Shown in pieces: positions 8,339 to 16,936 of a DNA stretch of 64,000 bases. The notes below the pieces were generated by a model. That model did no database searches, had not been told where the DNA came from, and saw nothing but the letters and a program-made list of their open reading frames with translations. The position numbers and the translations under genes were made by a program. Each line of letters starts with the position of its first letter. Position 1 is the first letter of the stretch. The stretch is from positions 186,001-250,000 of the forward strand of contig NZ_JPRI01000003.1 of assembly GCF_000737765.1 (NCBI RefSeq), read 5' to 3'. Source of the stretch: Chryseobacterium vrystaatense (lineage in GTDB: Bacteria > Bacteroidota > Bacteroidia > Flavobacteriales > Weeksellaceae).

Positions 8339-9328
8339 TTAGCCATTCATCAATAATTCGAGACTCTTTAATGCTTTTCCGCTTTCCAGACTTTCTTTTG
8401 CCATCAGGAGACAGTCTTCATAGGAGCCAAATTTCTGCGTGTGGAAAAGGGCAGTGGATGCATTGGCAAGAACCACAGAATTCTGTTGCTGCGAACCGTT
8501 TCCTTCCAGAATATTCCTGAAAATTTTGGCAGACTCCTGAGGTGTTTCTCCACCTTTGATGCTTTCCGGGCTTACAGACTCAAATCCCAGATCCTGCGCA
8601 GAATAAATCTCTTCACCACTTTTTGTAATGATCTTACTGTCCTGGGTAAGGCTTATTTCATCATATCCGTCCAGGCCATGCACCAAGATAAACTCCTGTT
8701 GTTCTTTTTGCAGAAGATATTGATAGATCCTGGCAATTTCAAGATTATAAACTCCTATTACAGAATATTTAGGTTTCGCAGGGTTTACCAATGGCCCCAA
8801 AAGATTGAAAAATGTTCTCAGTCCTAAAGCCTTTCTTAAAGCTCCTACAGATTGAAGGGCCGGATGAAAATACGGTGCATGCAGGAAACAGATATTCGCC
8901 TTTTCAAGATCTTCATTCAATTGGTCTGAATTATTTTTGAACTGATAGCCAAGTTCTTCCATAACATTGGATGATCCGGTGGTGGCAGAAGCTCCGTAAT
9001 TTCCGTGTTTGGCTACTTTCTGTCCTGCTCCGGCTACAACAAAACTTGCCAGAGTTGATATATTGATTGTATTTTTTCCGTCGCCCCCTGTTCCCACAAT
9101 ATCCATTGTGTCTCCGAAGTCAAGACTTACCGGAACAGCCATCTGCAGTAAGGCTTCCCTGAAACCTTCAAGTTCCTTCAGGGTAATATTCCGCATCAGA
9201 AAAACGCTGATAAAGGCTGTAACTTCTGCAGTATTAAATTTATTCTGTGCGATCTCGATCATCGTTGCCTTTGCCTCAGATTTGGACAAAGTGTGATGAT
9301 TGAACAGGTATTGTAATATTTCTTTCAT
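8339..9328 (-). CDS. trpD: Anthranilate phosphoribosyltransferase
   Basis: Attaches phosphoribose from PRPP to anthranilate. The PRPP-binding glycine loop GTGGDGKNT is present, with downstream NISTLASFVVAGAG, KHGNYGASATTGSSNV and the FLHAPYFHPAL segment. I chose the ATG at 9328 (MKEILQYLFNHHTLSK, 329 aa). The frame continues upstream to a TTG at 9370 that overlaps the trpG stop codon as TTGA, but the 14 extra residues look unlike TrpD. It is a separate gene from trpG here, unlike the E. coli fusion. Confidence 0.93.
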   Translation of the reverse strand: MKEILQYLFNHHTLSKSEAKATMIEIAQNKFNTAEVTAFISVFLMRNITLKELEGFREALLQMAVPVSLDFGDTMDIVGTGGDGKNTINISTLASFVVAGAGQKVAKHGNYGASATTGSSNVMEELGYQFKNNSDQLNEDLEKANICFLHAPYFHPALQSVGALRKALGLRTFFNLLGPLVNPAKPKYSVIGVYNLEIARIYQYLLQKEQQEFILVHGLDGYDEISLTQDSKIITKSGEEIYSAQDLGFESVSPESIKGGETPQESAKIFRNILEGNGSQQQNSVVLANASTALFHTQKFGSYEDCLLMAKESLESGKALKSLELLMNG

Positions 9329-9366
9329 TTGAGGCGTTTTTATGGTGTTGGAAGTCTCTATTGTTT

Positions 9367-9975
9367 TCAAGGTAAAAGGAAGTTTTTAATGATAACTTCT
9401 CCATCGGGAGTTAAAATGCTTTCAGGATGGAACTGTACACCATGTACATCATAGGTTTTGTGCTGCAATGCCATGATCATTCCGTCCTTATCTACGGCCG
9501 TAATTTCCAGTTCTTCGGGAAAACCTTCGGGATTAACTGCCCAGCTGTGGTATCTTCCTACTTCTATTCCTGAAGTAAGATTCCTGAAAATTTTTGTATT
9601 TTCTTTTACCAGCTCGGCAGAAGTGGCAACTCCATGAAAAATTTCTGAGAGATTGATGAGGTTTCCTCCGAAAGCTTCTGCGATAGCCTGCTGTCCAAGA
9701 CACACTCCCAGAATACTTTTTGTAGGAGCATATGCTCTGATCACATCCAATAGAATTCCTGCTTCTTCGGGAATTCCGGGACCCGGAGAAAGAATGATTT
9801 TATCGTATTTTTCTATTTCTTCCAGAGTAATCTGATCATTCCTTACGACATCCACCTTTTGATTCAGAATTCTTTCAATGATCTGGACAAGGTTGTACGT
9901 AAAGCTGTCATAGTTATCAAAAACCAGAACTTTAAGTTGTTCCTGATTTCCTGTCTGATTTATATTGTTATTCAT
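9367..9975 (-). CDS. trpG: Anthranilate synthase glutamine amidotransferase component
   Basis: Supplies ammonia from glutamine to TrpE. It is a class I amidotransferase of 202 residues with nucleophile Cys92 (GVCLGQQAIAEAFGG), the oxyanion strand SPGPGIPEEAG, and His183/Glu185 in VQFHPES. It may also serve p-aminobenzoate synthesis, as many TrpG proteins do, since no separate pabA is seen. It is 62 bp downstream of trpE. Confidence 0.94.
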   Translation of the reverse strand: MNNNINQTGNQEQLKVLVFDNYDSFTYNLVQIIERILNQKVDVVRNDQITLEEIEKYDKIILSPGPGIPEEAGILLDVIRAYAPTKSILGVCLGQQAIAEAFGGNLINLSEIFHGVATSAELVKENTKIFRNLTSGIEVGRYHSWAVNPEGFPEELEITAVDKDGMIMALQHKTYDVHGVQFHPESILTPDGEVIIKNFLLP

Positions 9976-10037
9976 TTTTTGTTTTTTAATTGTTGAGGTA
10001 GTGGTACTGGTTGATAGTTATTGTTCACTCATCACTC

Positions 10038-11462
10038 TTAATTCATCACGATCTTTCCGGCCTTGTCTACCGCTTTTTTTAGGGCATTTAATTTATTATT
10101 GACTTCCTGCAGTTCGTTTTCAGGAACTGATTTTGCGACCAACCCCGCCCCGGCCTGATAATAAAGGGTATTGTTTCTGCTTAAAAAAGTACGGATCATT
10201 ATAGCCTGATTACAGGTTCCGTTTAACCCGATCATACCGATGCATCCCCCATAATAACCACGGGAATCTTTTTCATACTGATCAATAAGTTGAAGAGCTC
10301 TGTGTTTGGGAGCACCGCTTAAGGTTCCCTGTGGAAACGTTGCAGAAACCATATCCAGAGGGTTGATGTTTTCAGGAAGATCGGCAGTAACTTCGCTTAC
10401 CATATGAATCACATGAGAGAAAAGCTGGATCTCCTTAAGTTTGGTAACAGTCACGTTTTTGCCCAGTTTTCCGAGGTCATTTCTTGCTAAATCCACCAGC
10501 ATGGTATGTTCCGCATTTTCTTTCGGATCATTTTTCAGTGCTTCAATAGATTGAAGGTCCGTTTCCAGATGCCCGGTCCGCTTGAAGGTTCCTGCAATAG
10601 GATGGATGATAGCCTTGTTATCTTTGATGATCAGCTGGCTTTCAGGGCTGGATCCGAATAATTTGTAATTTCCGTAATCAAAAAAGAAAAGATAAGGAGA
10701 AGGATTGATATTCCTAAGCGCACGGTATACATTGAATTCGTCTCCTTTGAATTTCTGTTCAAACCTTCTGCTTAACACCAGTTGGAATACATCGCCTCTC
10801 ATGCAGTGTTTCTGAGCGGTTTTTACCAGTTCGATATATTCTTCATCTGTAAGATTAGAGGTTTCGTTACCGATTTTTTCAAAAGGGTAGACCGGGGTAT
10901 TTTGATTTCTGATCAGATTTTCCAGCAGATAAAGGTCAGATTTTAAACCGGGAATTTGATTTTCAATAATATGCATCTCATCGTTGTAATGGTTGATGGC
11001 GATTACATATTGGTATAACCGGTAACGGAGAATAGGAATCTCTACTTCCGGACTCTGCGGTTTTAAGTTGATATTTTCGAAGAACTGTACAGCTTCAAAA
11101 CTTGTATATCCAAAAAGACTCTGAGCGGTCTGTTCAATAGGATCATGAGTAGTCTCACATTCGAAGATGCTTTGGAATTCATCAAAAATATCCGTGATAT
11201 TACGTTCTCCGATCAGGTGTTTCACCGGATCTGAACACGGCAGTTTGATTTCAAACTCAGTAAGGTTTTTAACCTCAATTCCTGCAACAGCATTTACTGC
11301 AATAAATGAAAAGTTATTGTCAATATTCTTGGAATCTGAGCTTTCCAACAGGATTGTATCCCGGAACCTGTCTCTGATCTGAAGATAGATATTCATAGGA
11401 GTATAAAGGTCTCCCAGTGTTTTTTTGGAATCTGTCTTTATTTTTATTTTTTGAATGGACAT
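10038..11462 (-). CDS. trpE: Anthranilate synthase component I
   Basis: Converts chorismate and ammonia to anthranilate, the committed step. It has 474 residues. The tryptophan feedback-binding LLESS (residues 38-42) is present, as are the chorismate-binding motifs FGSSPES, HPIAGTFKRTG, MLVDLARNDLGK, and GTLSGAPKHRAL near the C-terminus. It is the first structural gene of the operon and lies directly after an attenuator terminator and a Trp-rich leader peptide, so it is controlled both by transcription attenuation and by enzyme feedback. Confidence 0.96.
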   Translation of the reverse strand: MSIQKIKIKTDSKKTLGDLYTPMNIYLQIRDRFRDTILLESSDSKNIDNNFSFIAVNAVAGIEVKNLTEFEIKLPCSDPVKHLIGERNITDIFDEFQSIFECETTHDPIEQTAQSLFGYTSFEAVQFFENINLKPQSPEVEIPILRYRLYQYVIAINHYNDEMHIIENQIPGLKSDLYLLENLIRNQNTPVYPFEKIGNETSNLTDEEYIELVKTAQKHCMRGDVFQLVLSRRFEQKFKGDEFNVYRALRNINPSPYLFFFDYGNYKLFGSSPESQLIIKDNKAIIHPIAGTFKRTGHLETDLQSIEALKNDPKENAEHTMLVDLARNDLGKLGKNVTVTKLKEIQLFSHVIHMVSEVTADLPENINPLDMVSATFPQGTLSGAPKHRALQLIDQYEKDSRGYYGGCIGMIGLNGTCNQAIMIRTFLSRNNTLYYQAGAGLVAKSVPENELQEVNNKLNALKKAVDKAGKIVMN

Positions 11463-11493
11463 CTTACTTGTATTTTTTTGTTTTGGATTAAAT

Positions 11494-11526
11494 AAAAAAA
11501 GGCTTCAACGGAATCCGTCAAAGCCT
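11494..11526 (-). terminator. trp attenuator terminator
   Basis: On the minus strand AGGCTTTGACGG pairs fully with CCGTTGAAGCCT (two G-U pairs) around a 3-nt loop and is followed by seven T. It lies between the leader peptide stop and trpE, 31 bp before the trpE ATG. A UUCGUC segment just after the Trp codons can pair with GACGGA of the 5' arm, giving a plausible antiterminator. Confidence 0.92.
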
Positions 11527-11558
11527 ATATATTGTGTATTTTAATTATTCTGCTATCA

Positions 11559-11627
11559 CTAGCAACATGACAATACCTCCAGACCCGACGAAGAGTTTGA
11601 AAGCCACCACCAAATATTGTTGCTCAT
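11559..11627 (-). CDS. trpL: trp operon leader peptide with three consecutive Trp codons
   Basis: A 22-codon frame starting MSNNIWWWLS has three adjacent TGG codons (11604-11612) and ends at TAG (11559-11561). An in-frame ATG at 11636 would add three residues, but the promoter box ends at 11641, which makes the ATG at 11627 more likely. Stalling on the Trp codons when charged tRNA-Trp is low would favour an antiterminator over the terminator at 11494-11526, letting transcription reach trpE. Three Trp codons in 22 is far above background, and the position upstream of trpE settles the call. Confidence 0.92.
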   Translation of the reverse strand: MSNNIWWWLSNSSSGLEVLSCC

Positions 11628-11640
11628 ATTAAACATGGGA

Positions 11641-11672
11641 CAAATTTAGAAATTTTTTTATTACAAAAACAA
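11641..11672 (-). promoter_or_regulatory. Promoter of the trp operon
   Basis: On the minus strand TAAATTTG (11641-11648) matches the Bacteroidota -7 consensus TAnnTTTG, and a TTG (11670-11672) lies 21 bases upstream, the spacing expected for the -33 element. Transcription should start a few bases before the leader peptide ATG. Confidence 0.7.
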
Positions 11673-11712
11673 GAAAAAAGTCAAAAATTAAAAAACTTAA
11701 AATAGAAATCCT

Positions 11713-12357
11713 TTACTGGAGACGTTTAAGCTCCTTTTTTAATTCTTCAATTTTCATTTTATATTCTTCACTGTCATAGCTTTTTACATAGTCTTCCAAG
11801 GCGGAAATATATTCCTGAATGAATTCTTTATTGGTTCTGTCTGCTTCATATTTAATCTTCGCAGATTGTATAGGGGCTATTTTTTCATACTTCAGCAGAT
11901 TGTTTCCTTCCTCAGATTGATAGTAGAGAATTACAATGTTTTTCTCATATCCCGGAATATATTTTACAGGAAAATGCTGTCCCATCCCTGGAATTCTTAT
12001 CGCGTTTTCGATAGGGTAGATGGTTGCGCTTGTCGTAGAAAAAAATGTTGAGGTATATTTTCCATCCTTTTTCTTAACAATGGCTTCATAATCATGAATG
12101 TACATGTCGTTCAGAGTAGAATTGGTTTCTACATCGGAAGTGATTACAGCGGTGCTTTCCACACCGTATTTGTTTAAAAACCAGGCATTAAGATACTGTC
12201 CGGCAAATCCATTCAGAATAGCCAGAGGAATGATGGGAGCAAGGAACCATGCTTTTTTGGTCAGAATAGAAAGTAATATAAAGAATACCAGGAGTATGAT
12301 CACAGTATAAAAGCCGTGATGACTGGTGAAAAACAGTATTTTGGAGATCCATATCAT
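11713..12357 (-). CDS. Membrane protein of unknown function
   Basis: A 214-residue protein that I do not recognise. Two hydrophobic segments (about residues 17-35 and 38-58) span the membrane. A soluble domain of about 110 residues follows, with beta-rich segments such as VESTAVITSDVETN and HFPVKYIPGYEKN that resemble DUF3592-like extracytoplasmic folds. The C-terminus is a charged helix (EEYKMKIEELKKELKRLQ), probably coiled coil. It lies between the trp promoter and a divergent lipoprotein gene, with no link to tryptophan synthesis. Confidence 0.7.
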   Translation of the reverse strand: MIWISKILFFTSHHGFYTVIILLVFFILLSILTKKAWFLAPIIPLAILNGFAGQYLNAWFLNKYGVESTAVITSDVETNSTLNDMYIHDYEAIVKKKDGKYTSTFFSTTSATIYPIENAIRIPGMGQHFPVKYIPGYEKNIVILYYQSEEGNNLLKYEKIAPIQSAKIKYEADRTNKEFIQEYISALEDYVKSYDSEEYKMKIEELKKELKRLQ

Positions 12358-12466
12358 AGCTTAAATTTAAAATTATTGACGCACATAACCATTATCTAAT
12401 CATTAATTTTATTGTAAAATATGAGCAATGTGGAGATAAGTCATGAGTTTAAAAGCTTATTTTTTC

Positions 12467-12474
12467 TATTTTTG
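12467..12474 (+). promoter_or_regulatory. Probable -7 box TATTTTTG
   Basis: TATTTTTG matches TAnnTTTG and lies 22 bp upstream of the ATG at 12497. This also argues that the longer frame starting at 12443 is not translated from its own first codon. Confidence 0.6.
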
Positions 12475-12496
12475 TCTAAATTTTATAGAAAAAATA

Positions 12497-12721
12497 ATGA
12501 GAAAAGTATTAGCAATTGCATTCATCGGAAGTTTATTCGTAGTAAACTGCTCTAAGAAACCAGATCATACATTACAGGACAGCAACACAATGCTGGAAGA
12601 ACCTGAAGTTACAACGGTGGTAGATTCTACAGCTAAGAAAGCTGCTCCTGCTGCTGCAACAACTCCTGCAACAGCTGCTCCTGAAGCGGCTAAAACAGAC
12701 TCTACTGCAGCAAAAAAATAA
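12497..12721 (+). CDS. Small alanine/threonine-rich lipoprotein
   Basis: A 74-residue protein with a lipoprotein signal ending VVNCSKK, then a low-complexity tail rich in Ala, Thr, Pro and Lys. There is no domain. The ATG at 12497 is chosen over 12443 because the signal peptide then starts MRKVLAIAF and a promoter box lies between. Its stop codon TAA shares one base with the ATG of the cytochrome gene at 12721, so the two are a coupled pair. It may be an unstructured outer- or inner-membrane anchor; no function is known to me. Confidence 0.8.
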   Translation: MRKVLAIAFIGSLFVVNCSKKPDHTLQDSNTMLEEPEVTTVVDSTAKKAAPAAATTPATAAPEAAKTDSTAAKK

Positions 12722-13095
12722 TGAAAAAATTCCTTTTAGCAGGAGCTTTAGGATTTTTAATCCTTTCCTGTTCTAAAAAAGAAAATACGGAAGCATCATC
12801 TATGCCTTCTGAAACATCCGCTGTTTCGGAACCGGCAAAGACCAATCTTTCAGGTGACCAGATCATGGAAACATTAGACTGTTCAGGATGCCATTCCGTA
12901 AATGAGAGAATGATAGGACCTTCTTATAAGGAGATTGCAGGAAAATATTCTGAAAAGGATATTGAACTGCTTGCTTCTAAGATTATAGAAGGCGGAAGCG
13001 GAGTTTGGGGAGGCGTTCCGATGGCTGCCCATCCACAGGTATCTAAAGAAGATGCTAAAAAAATGGTAGAATATATTTTGAGTCAGAAAAAATAA
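12721..13095 (+). CDS. Lipoprotein-type monohaem c-type cytochrome
   Basis: 124 residues. A lipoprotein signal (ILSCSKK, Cys17) is followed by a Ser/Glu/Ala-rich linker and a cytochrome c domain with the haem-binding CSGCH (residues 54-58) and a candidate methionine ligand in VPMAAHP. It probably carries electrons at the outer face of the cytoplasmic membrane. It is translationally coupled to the small lipoprotein before it, and 2 bp separate it from rlmF. Confidence 0.88.
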   Translation: MKKFLLAGALGFLILSCSKKENTEASSMPSETSAVSEPAKTNLSGDQIMETLDCSGCHSVNERMIGPSYKEIAGKYSEKDIELLASKIIEGGSGVWGGVPMAAHPQVSKEDAKKMVEYILSQKK

Positions 13096-13097
13096 AT

Positions 13098-14024
13098 ATG
13101 ACTACTGAAAAATCCAGTCTGCACACAAGAAATCTGCATCGCAATCCCTATGATTTTGATCAGCTCATTTCTTGTGTGCCAGAACTGAAACACTATGTAT
13201 TTGTTAATGCTTATCAGACGGCTACCATTAATTTCAGCCTTCCAAAAGCTGTAAAACTTCTTAATCAGGCATTACTCTTACATTTTTATAATATCAAAAA
13301 CTGGAATATACCTGAGGCAAATCTATGTCCTCCAATTCCCGGAAGAGCAGATTACATCCACTACATTGCTGATCTTTTAGCCGAACAAAGATCAGGAGTT
13401 CCCACGGGAAATCCTGTATCAGGTCTGGATATCGGAACAGGGGCAAACCTTGTTTATCCCCTACTGGCTCACAGGTCTTATGGCTGGACAATGATGGGAA
13501 CGGATATCAATCAGGATTCTTTGGAAAATGCACAGCGTATTTTGGACCATAATCCGGATTTATCGCCTGCGATTCAAGTAAAACATCAGCCAGATCCTGT
13601 TCATATTTTCAAAAATATCATAGAAAAGGGAGATCGTTTCATGTTTTCTATGTGTAATCCTCCTTTTCACGATTCTGAGGAATCTGCCCTGAAAGGAAAC
13701 CTTAGGAAAACAAAAAACATTAACAGATCAAAGTCTAAAAAGCCTCTGCTAAATTTTGGAGGACAACAGTCGGAATTGTGGTGTGAAGGTGGTGAGATAG
13801 CTTTTATCTCAAAAATGATTGAGGAAAGCAGCCAATACGCTTCACAAGTCTTATGGTTTACCTGTCTGGTTTCTAAAAAAGATAATTTACCTAAGTTGAT
13901 TACCCTTTTGAAAAAGGTGAAAGCATTAGATATCAAAACGATAGATATGGCTCAGGGCCAAAAAGTAAGCAGAATGCTGGCTTGGACCTTTATTCCTCAA
14001 AAAGACCGCAAAAATTGGCTTTAA
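13098..14024 (+). CDS. rlmF: 23S rRNA (adenine(1618)-N(6))-methyltransferase
   Basis: 308 residues, the normal size for RlmF (YbiN), which methylates A1618 of 23S rRNA. The N-terminal LHxRNxHRxPYDF-like region, the SAM-binding GLDIGTGANLVYPL, and the catalytic NPPF in MCNPPFHDS are all present, followed by the family segment FGGQQSELWCEGGE. It is packed 2 bp behind the cytochrome c gene, probably in the same transcript. Confidence 0.93.
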   Translation: MTTEKSSLHTRNLHRNPYDFDQLISCVPELKHYVFVNAYQTATINFSLPKAVKLLNQALLLHFYNIKNWNIPEANLCPPIPGRADYIHYIADLLAEQRSGVPTGNPVSGLDIGTGANLVYPLLAHRSYGWTMMGTDINQDSLENAQRILDHNPDLSPAIQVKHQPDPVHIFKNIIEKGDRFMFSMCNPPFHDSEESALKGNLRKTKNINRSKSKKPLLNFGGQQSELWCEGGEIAFISKMIEESSQYASQVLWFTCLVSKKDNLPKLITLLKKVKALDIKTIDMAQGQKVSRMLAWTFIPQKDRKNWL

Positions 14025-14349
14025 AATTTTAAGGGCCAACTTACAACAAAAGTCAATGGTCATCTTTGTGAGTCGTTTCAATGGCTGGATTTAATGTAAT
14101 AGTCAATTTTATTTCGCAGATGGCTGTCAATATTAATTCATAAAAAATAACTGTGAGGTAGGTCAACAGCTGACCATTGACGCTTAAACTGTTAATTCTC
14201 AATGATATCTTCATCTATAAATTCACGGGGAAACCAATTCACGATTCACCATTGCCTCCATATCTTGGACATTTAATAAATTTCTGACAAAAGCCATTGA
14301 TGATGAATTCAAAAATGCCTAAATTTGTACGCTTTTAGAAAAATAAGAA
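14025..14349. other. Intergenic region with long-range inverted repeat, rlmF-lysS
   Basis: GTCAATGGTCA at 14052-14062 and its exact reverse complement TGACCATTGAC at 14171-14181 are 108 bp apart. No gene, terminator with a T-run, or known RNA was recognised. The lysS promoter must lie in the second half, and AAATTTGTACGC near 14320 is a candidate. Confidence 0.5.
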
Positions 14350-16044
14350 ATGCAATTATCAGAACAAGAAATCATTAGAAGAGAAAAGCTGAATAAGCTT
14401 ACTGAAATGGGAATTAATGCATTCCCTGCGGAGGAGTATACGATTACAGATACTACAGAATCTATAAAACAGGATTTTTCTGAGAATAAACAGGTGAAGA
14501 TCGCTGGTAGATTGATGTCCCGCAGAATTCAGGGAAAGGCTTCTTTTGCTGAATTGCAGGACTCTAAGGGGAAGATCCAGGTCTATTTCAACAGAGACGA
14601 GATCTGTCCGGGTGAAGATAAAGAACTGTACAATGAAGTGTATAAGCACCTTTTGGACATTGGAGATATTATCGGTATCGAAGGAACTTTATTTACTACT
14701 CAGGTCGGAGAAATGACGATCTTAGTAAAGAACTTTACCCTTCTTACTAAAGCTTTACGTCCTCTTCCTCAGCCCAGAACTGATGAAAATGGTGTAGTGC
14801 ACGATGGATTTACAGATCCTGAATTAAGATACAGACAACGTTATGTGGATTTAACGGTTAATCCGCAGGTGAAGGAGATCTTTGTAAAAAGAACAAAAAT
14901 GTTCAATGCGATGAGGACTTTCTTCAACGATGCAGGATATTTTGAGGTAGAAACACCTATTTTGCAGTCTATTCCGGGAGGAGCGGCCGCAAAACCGTTT
15001 ATTACCCATCACAATGCTTTAGATATTCCGTTATACTTGAGAATCGCTAACGAATTATATTTGAAAAGATTGATCGTGGGAGGTTTTGACGGTGTTTATG
15101 AGTTCTCTAAAAACTTCAGAAATGAAGGAATGGACAGAACCCACAACCCGGAATTTACAGCCATGGAAATCTATGTAGCCTACAAGGACTACAACTGGAT
15201 GATGGATTTTACCGAGAAACTTCTGGAATTCTGTGCAGTTCAGGTTAATGGAAGTGCAGAGTCTACTTTCGGAGAACATACAATCAATTGGAAAGCTCCT
15301 TATCCTAGGGTTTCCATGACAGAAGCAATTCAAAAGTTTACTGGTTTCGATATCACGGGTAAAACTGAACAGGAACTGTTTGATTTTGCTAAATCTATCG
15401 GAATTGATGTGAATGAAACGATGGGGAAAGGAAAATTAATTGATGAAATCTTCGGTGAAAAATGTGAAGGAAACTTCATCCAGCCGACGTTCATCACAGA
15501 TTATCCGATCGAAATGTCTCCATTGACTAAGAAACACAGAAGCAAAGAAGGTCTTACAGAACGTTTTGAACTAATGGTTTGTGGGAAGGAGATTGCCAAT
15601 GCATATTCCGAGTTAAATGATCCTATTGATCAGAGAGAACGTTTTGAATCTCAAATGACCTTGTCAGAAAGAGGGGATGATGAAGCGATGTTTATCGACC
15701 AGGATTTCTTAAGAGCATTAGAATATGGTATGCCTCCAACTTCCGGATTGGGAATTGGAATGGACAGACTAATCATGTTCCTGACGAACAATGCATCTAT
15801 CCAGGAAGTGTTATTCTTCCCTCAGATGAGACCGGAGAAAACGGTTCCTCAGATTGAATTGGGTGAAGATGAAAAAGTGATTCTGGAAATTTTAAAATCA
15901 GGAGAACAGGTTTCATTAAATGAGGTGAAACAACAAAGTCAGCTTTCCGGTAAAAAATGGGATAAAGCATCTAAAACTTTAACCAAAAATAATTTGGTGA
16001 AAGTGGAGAAGATTGATGACAATCTTTTGATGAAATTAGCCTAA
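14350..16044 (+). CDS. lysS: Lysyl-tRNA synthetase, class II, with C-terminal extension
   Basis: Charges tRNA-Lys. At 564 residues it is about 60 longer than E. coli LysS. The N-terminal OB fold (residues 45-140) binds the anticodon. Class II motif 2 is FRNEGMDRTHNPEF and motif 3 is GLGIGMDRLIMFL. After motif 3 and FFPQMRPEK, the last 65 residues add a small helical domain that resembles a winged helix (LNEVKQQSQLSGKKWDKASK). This may be a lineage feature of flavobacterial LysS; its role is unknown to me. It is transcribed alone and ends at a strong terminator. Confidence 0.95.
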   Translation: MQLSEQEIIRREKLNKLTEMGINAFPAEEYTITDTTESIKQDFSENKQVKIAGRLMSRRIQGKASFAELQDSKGKIQVYFNRDEICPGEDKELYNEVYKHLLDIGDIIGIEGTLFTTQVGEMTILVKNFTLLTKALRPLPQPRTDENGVVHDGFTDPELRYRQRYVDLTVNPQVKEIFVKRTKMFNAMRTFFNDAGYFEVETPILQSIPGGAAAKPFITHHNALDIPLYLRIANELYLKRLIVGGFDGVYEFSKNFRNEGMDRTHNPEFTAMEIYVAYKDYNWMMDFTEKLLEFCAVQVNGSAESTFGEHTINWKAPYPRVSMTEAIQKFTGFDITGKTEQELFDFAKSIGIDVNETMGKGKLIDEIFGEKCEGNFIQPTFITDYPIEMSPLTKKHRSKEGLTERFELMVCGKEIANAYSELNDPIDQRERFESQMTLSERGDDEAMFIDQDFLRALEYGMPPTSGLGIGMDRLIMFLTNNASIQEVLFFPQMRPEKTVPQIELGEDEKVILEILKSGEQVSLNEVKQQSQLSGKKWDKASKTLTKNNLVKVEKIDDNLLMKLA

Positions 16045-16063
16045 TATTATCAATATATAGTAT

Positions 16064-16091
16064 AAAAGACTGCCTTTTGGCGGTCTTTTTT
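16064..16091 (+). terminator. Terminator after lysS
   Basis: AAAAGACTGCC pairs with GGCGGTCTTTT around a 3-4 nt loop and runs into a T-tract, 20 bp past the lysS stop codon. Confidence 0.85.
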
Positions 16092-16162
16092 TTCTGTTAT
16101 AAAGAAGGGTATTCTTTGTATATTGACCTCTTCAATAGTTTGAGCTGAAACCTTGATTAGAC

Positions 16163-16685
16163 ATGCCCAAACGTATCAAAATTCTTCAGCCTGTTGTACT
16201 GTACACAGCTCATGCAGAAAGTTCTAAAACTTCTGACTTTCTGCATGAAGGAGAAATCGTAAAATTTAACCGTGAAAAAAGGCGGAATGGAATGAACTGG
16301 ATGGAAATCTATTTCCATGGAAAGAAAAATTGTATAAAGAAAGATTTTTCTAAAATGTCCATATTAAGGAAGGTAAAGCTTATTGACGATTCTTGTACTG
16401 TCGTTTTCGATACATAGAAAACGACAAAAAATTATGGATTCAATGATTTATTTACTCCACATCAGCTTGACGGTATTGATCAGGGAGTTATAAAGATGAA
16501 GAGGATTTATGATGAAGCTCAAAAAAGAAAAATAGGTGAACTTGTATTATAATAAAACAGTCGTAGAGGTTTCAAAAAGAATTTTTTCAAGAGGAGAAGA
16601 AATCATTATTACTAACAAAAATGGAATGTTTTTAGAAGTTTTATATGGTAAAAAGTTTGGGTATATTTTATCTGATGTTGTTTAG
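16163..16685 (+). pseudogene. Decayed SH3-like protein gene
   Basis: An 84-codon frame begins at the ATG at 16163 and stops at TAG (16415-16417). The same frame resumes at once and stays open to 16552 with protein-like sequence (NYGFNDLFTPHQLDGIDQ). A third stretch, in another frame (16545-16685), reads VEVSKRIFSRGEEIIITNKN and ends YGKKFGYILSDVV. The first and last parts look like related SH3-type beta units. One nonsense change plus one frameshift would explain the pattern, so I read it as a broken gene. The 84-residue piece alone could still be made. I do not know the function. Confidence 0.6.
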
Positions 16686-16686
16686 T

Positions 16687-16904
16687 ATGAAGCAAGAAAT
16701 TGGTAGGTCACTGTTGTGGTGGTTGTAGTGATTTTAGGAATGACAATTGGGAGCTTTTATGCATTAATAGATAATGGTTGGACAATTACAGGTTTAATAA
16801 TTTATATTCCTGTAATTATTATTACCGCTATAATTGTGATTGGTATAAAGTTCATTTTATCAATATTCAACATTATATTTCAAAATATAAGAAAGCGTGT
16901 ATAA
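16687..16904 (+). pseudogene. Small membrane protein gene, probably frameshifted
   Basis: An ATG at 16687 (MKQEIGRSLLWW) runs into a stop after 13 codons, while the neighbouring frame carries a run of valines and then a membrane protein (VILGMTIGSFYALIDNG) with two hydrophobic segments, ending at 16904. A single-base change near 16700-16712 would join them. Translation from the GTG at 16716 or the ATG at 16740 is possible, so a short product may survive. It overlaps the end of the preceding decayed gene by position and probably belonged to the same unit. Confidence 0.5.
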
Positions 16905-16909
16905 ACATG

Positions 16910-16936
16910 AAAGGCACAGAACTATTCTGTGCCTTT
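16910..16936. terminator. Bidirectional terminator
   Basis: AAAGGCACAGAA (16910-16921) pairs perfectly with TTCTGTGCCTTT (16925-16936) over a 3-nt loop. T-rich sequence follows on the plus strand. It separates the decayed plus-strand genes from the minus-strand DfsB gene, whose last codons lie inside the right arm. Confidence 0.85.

Noticed and set aside
8441..8827. 128-codon frame antisense to trpD
   Set aside because: Mirror of a well-conserved coding gene; composition follows from the trpD codons.
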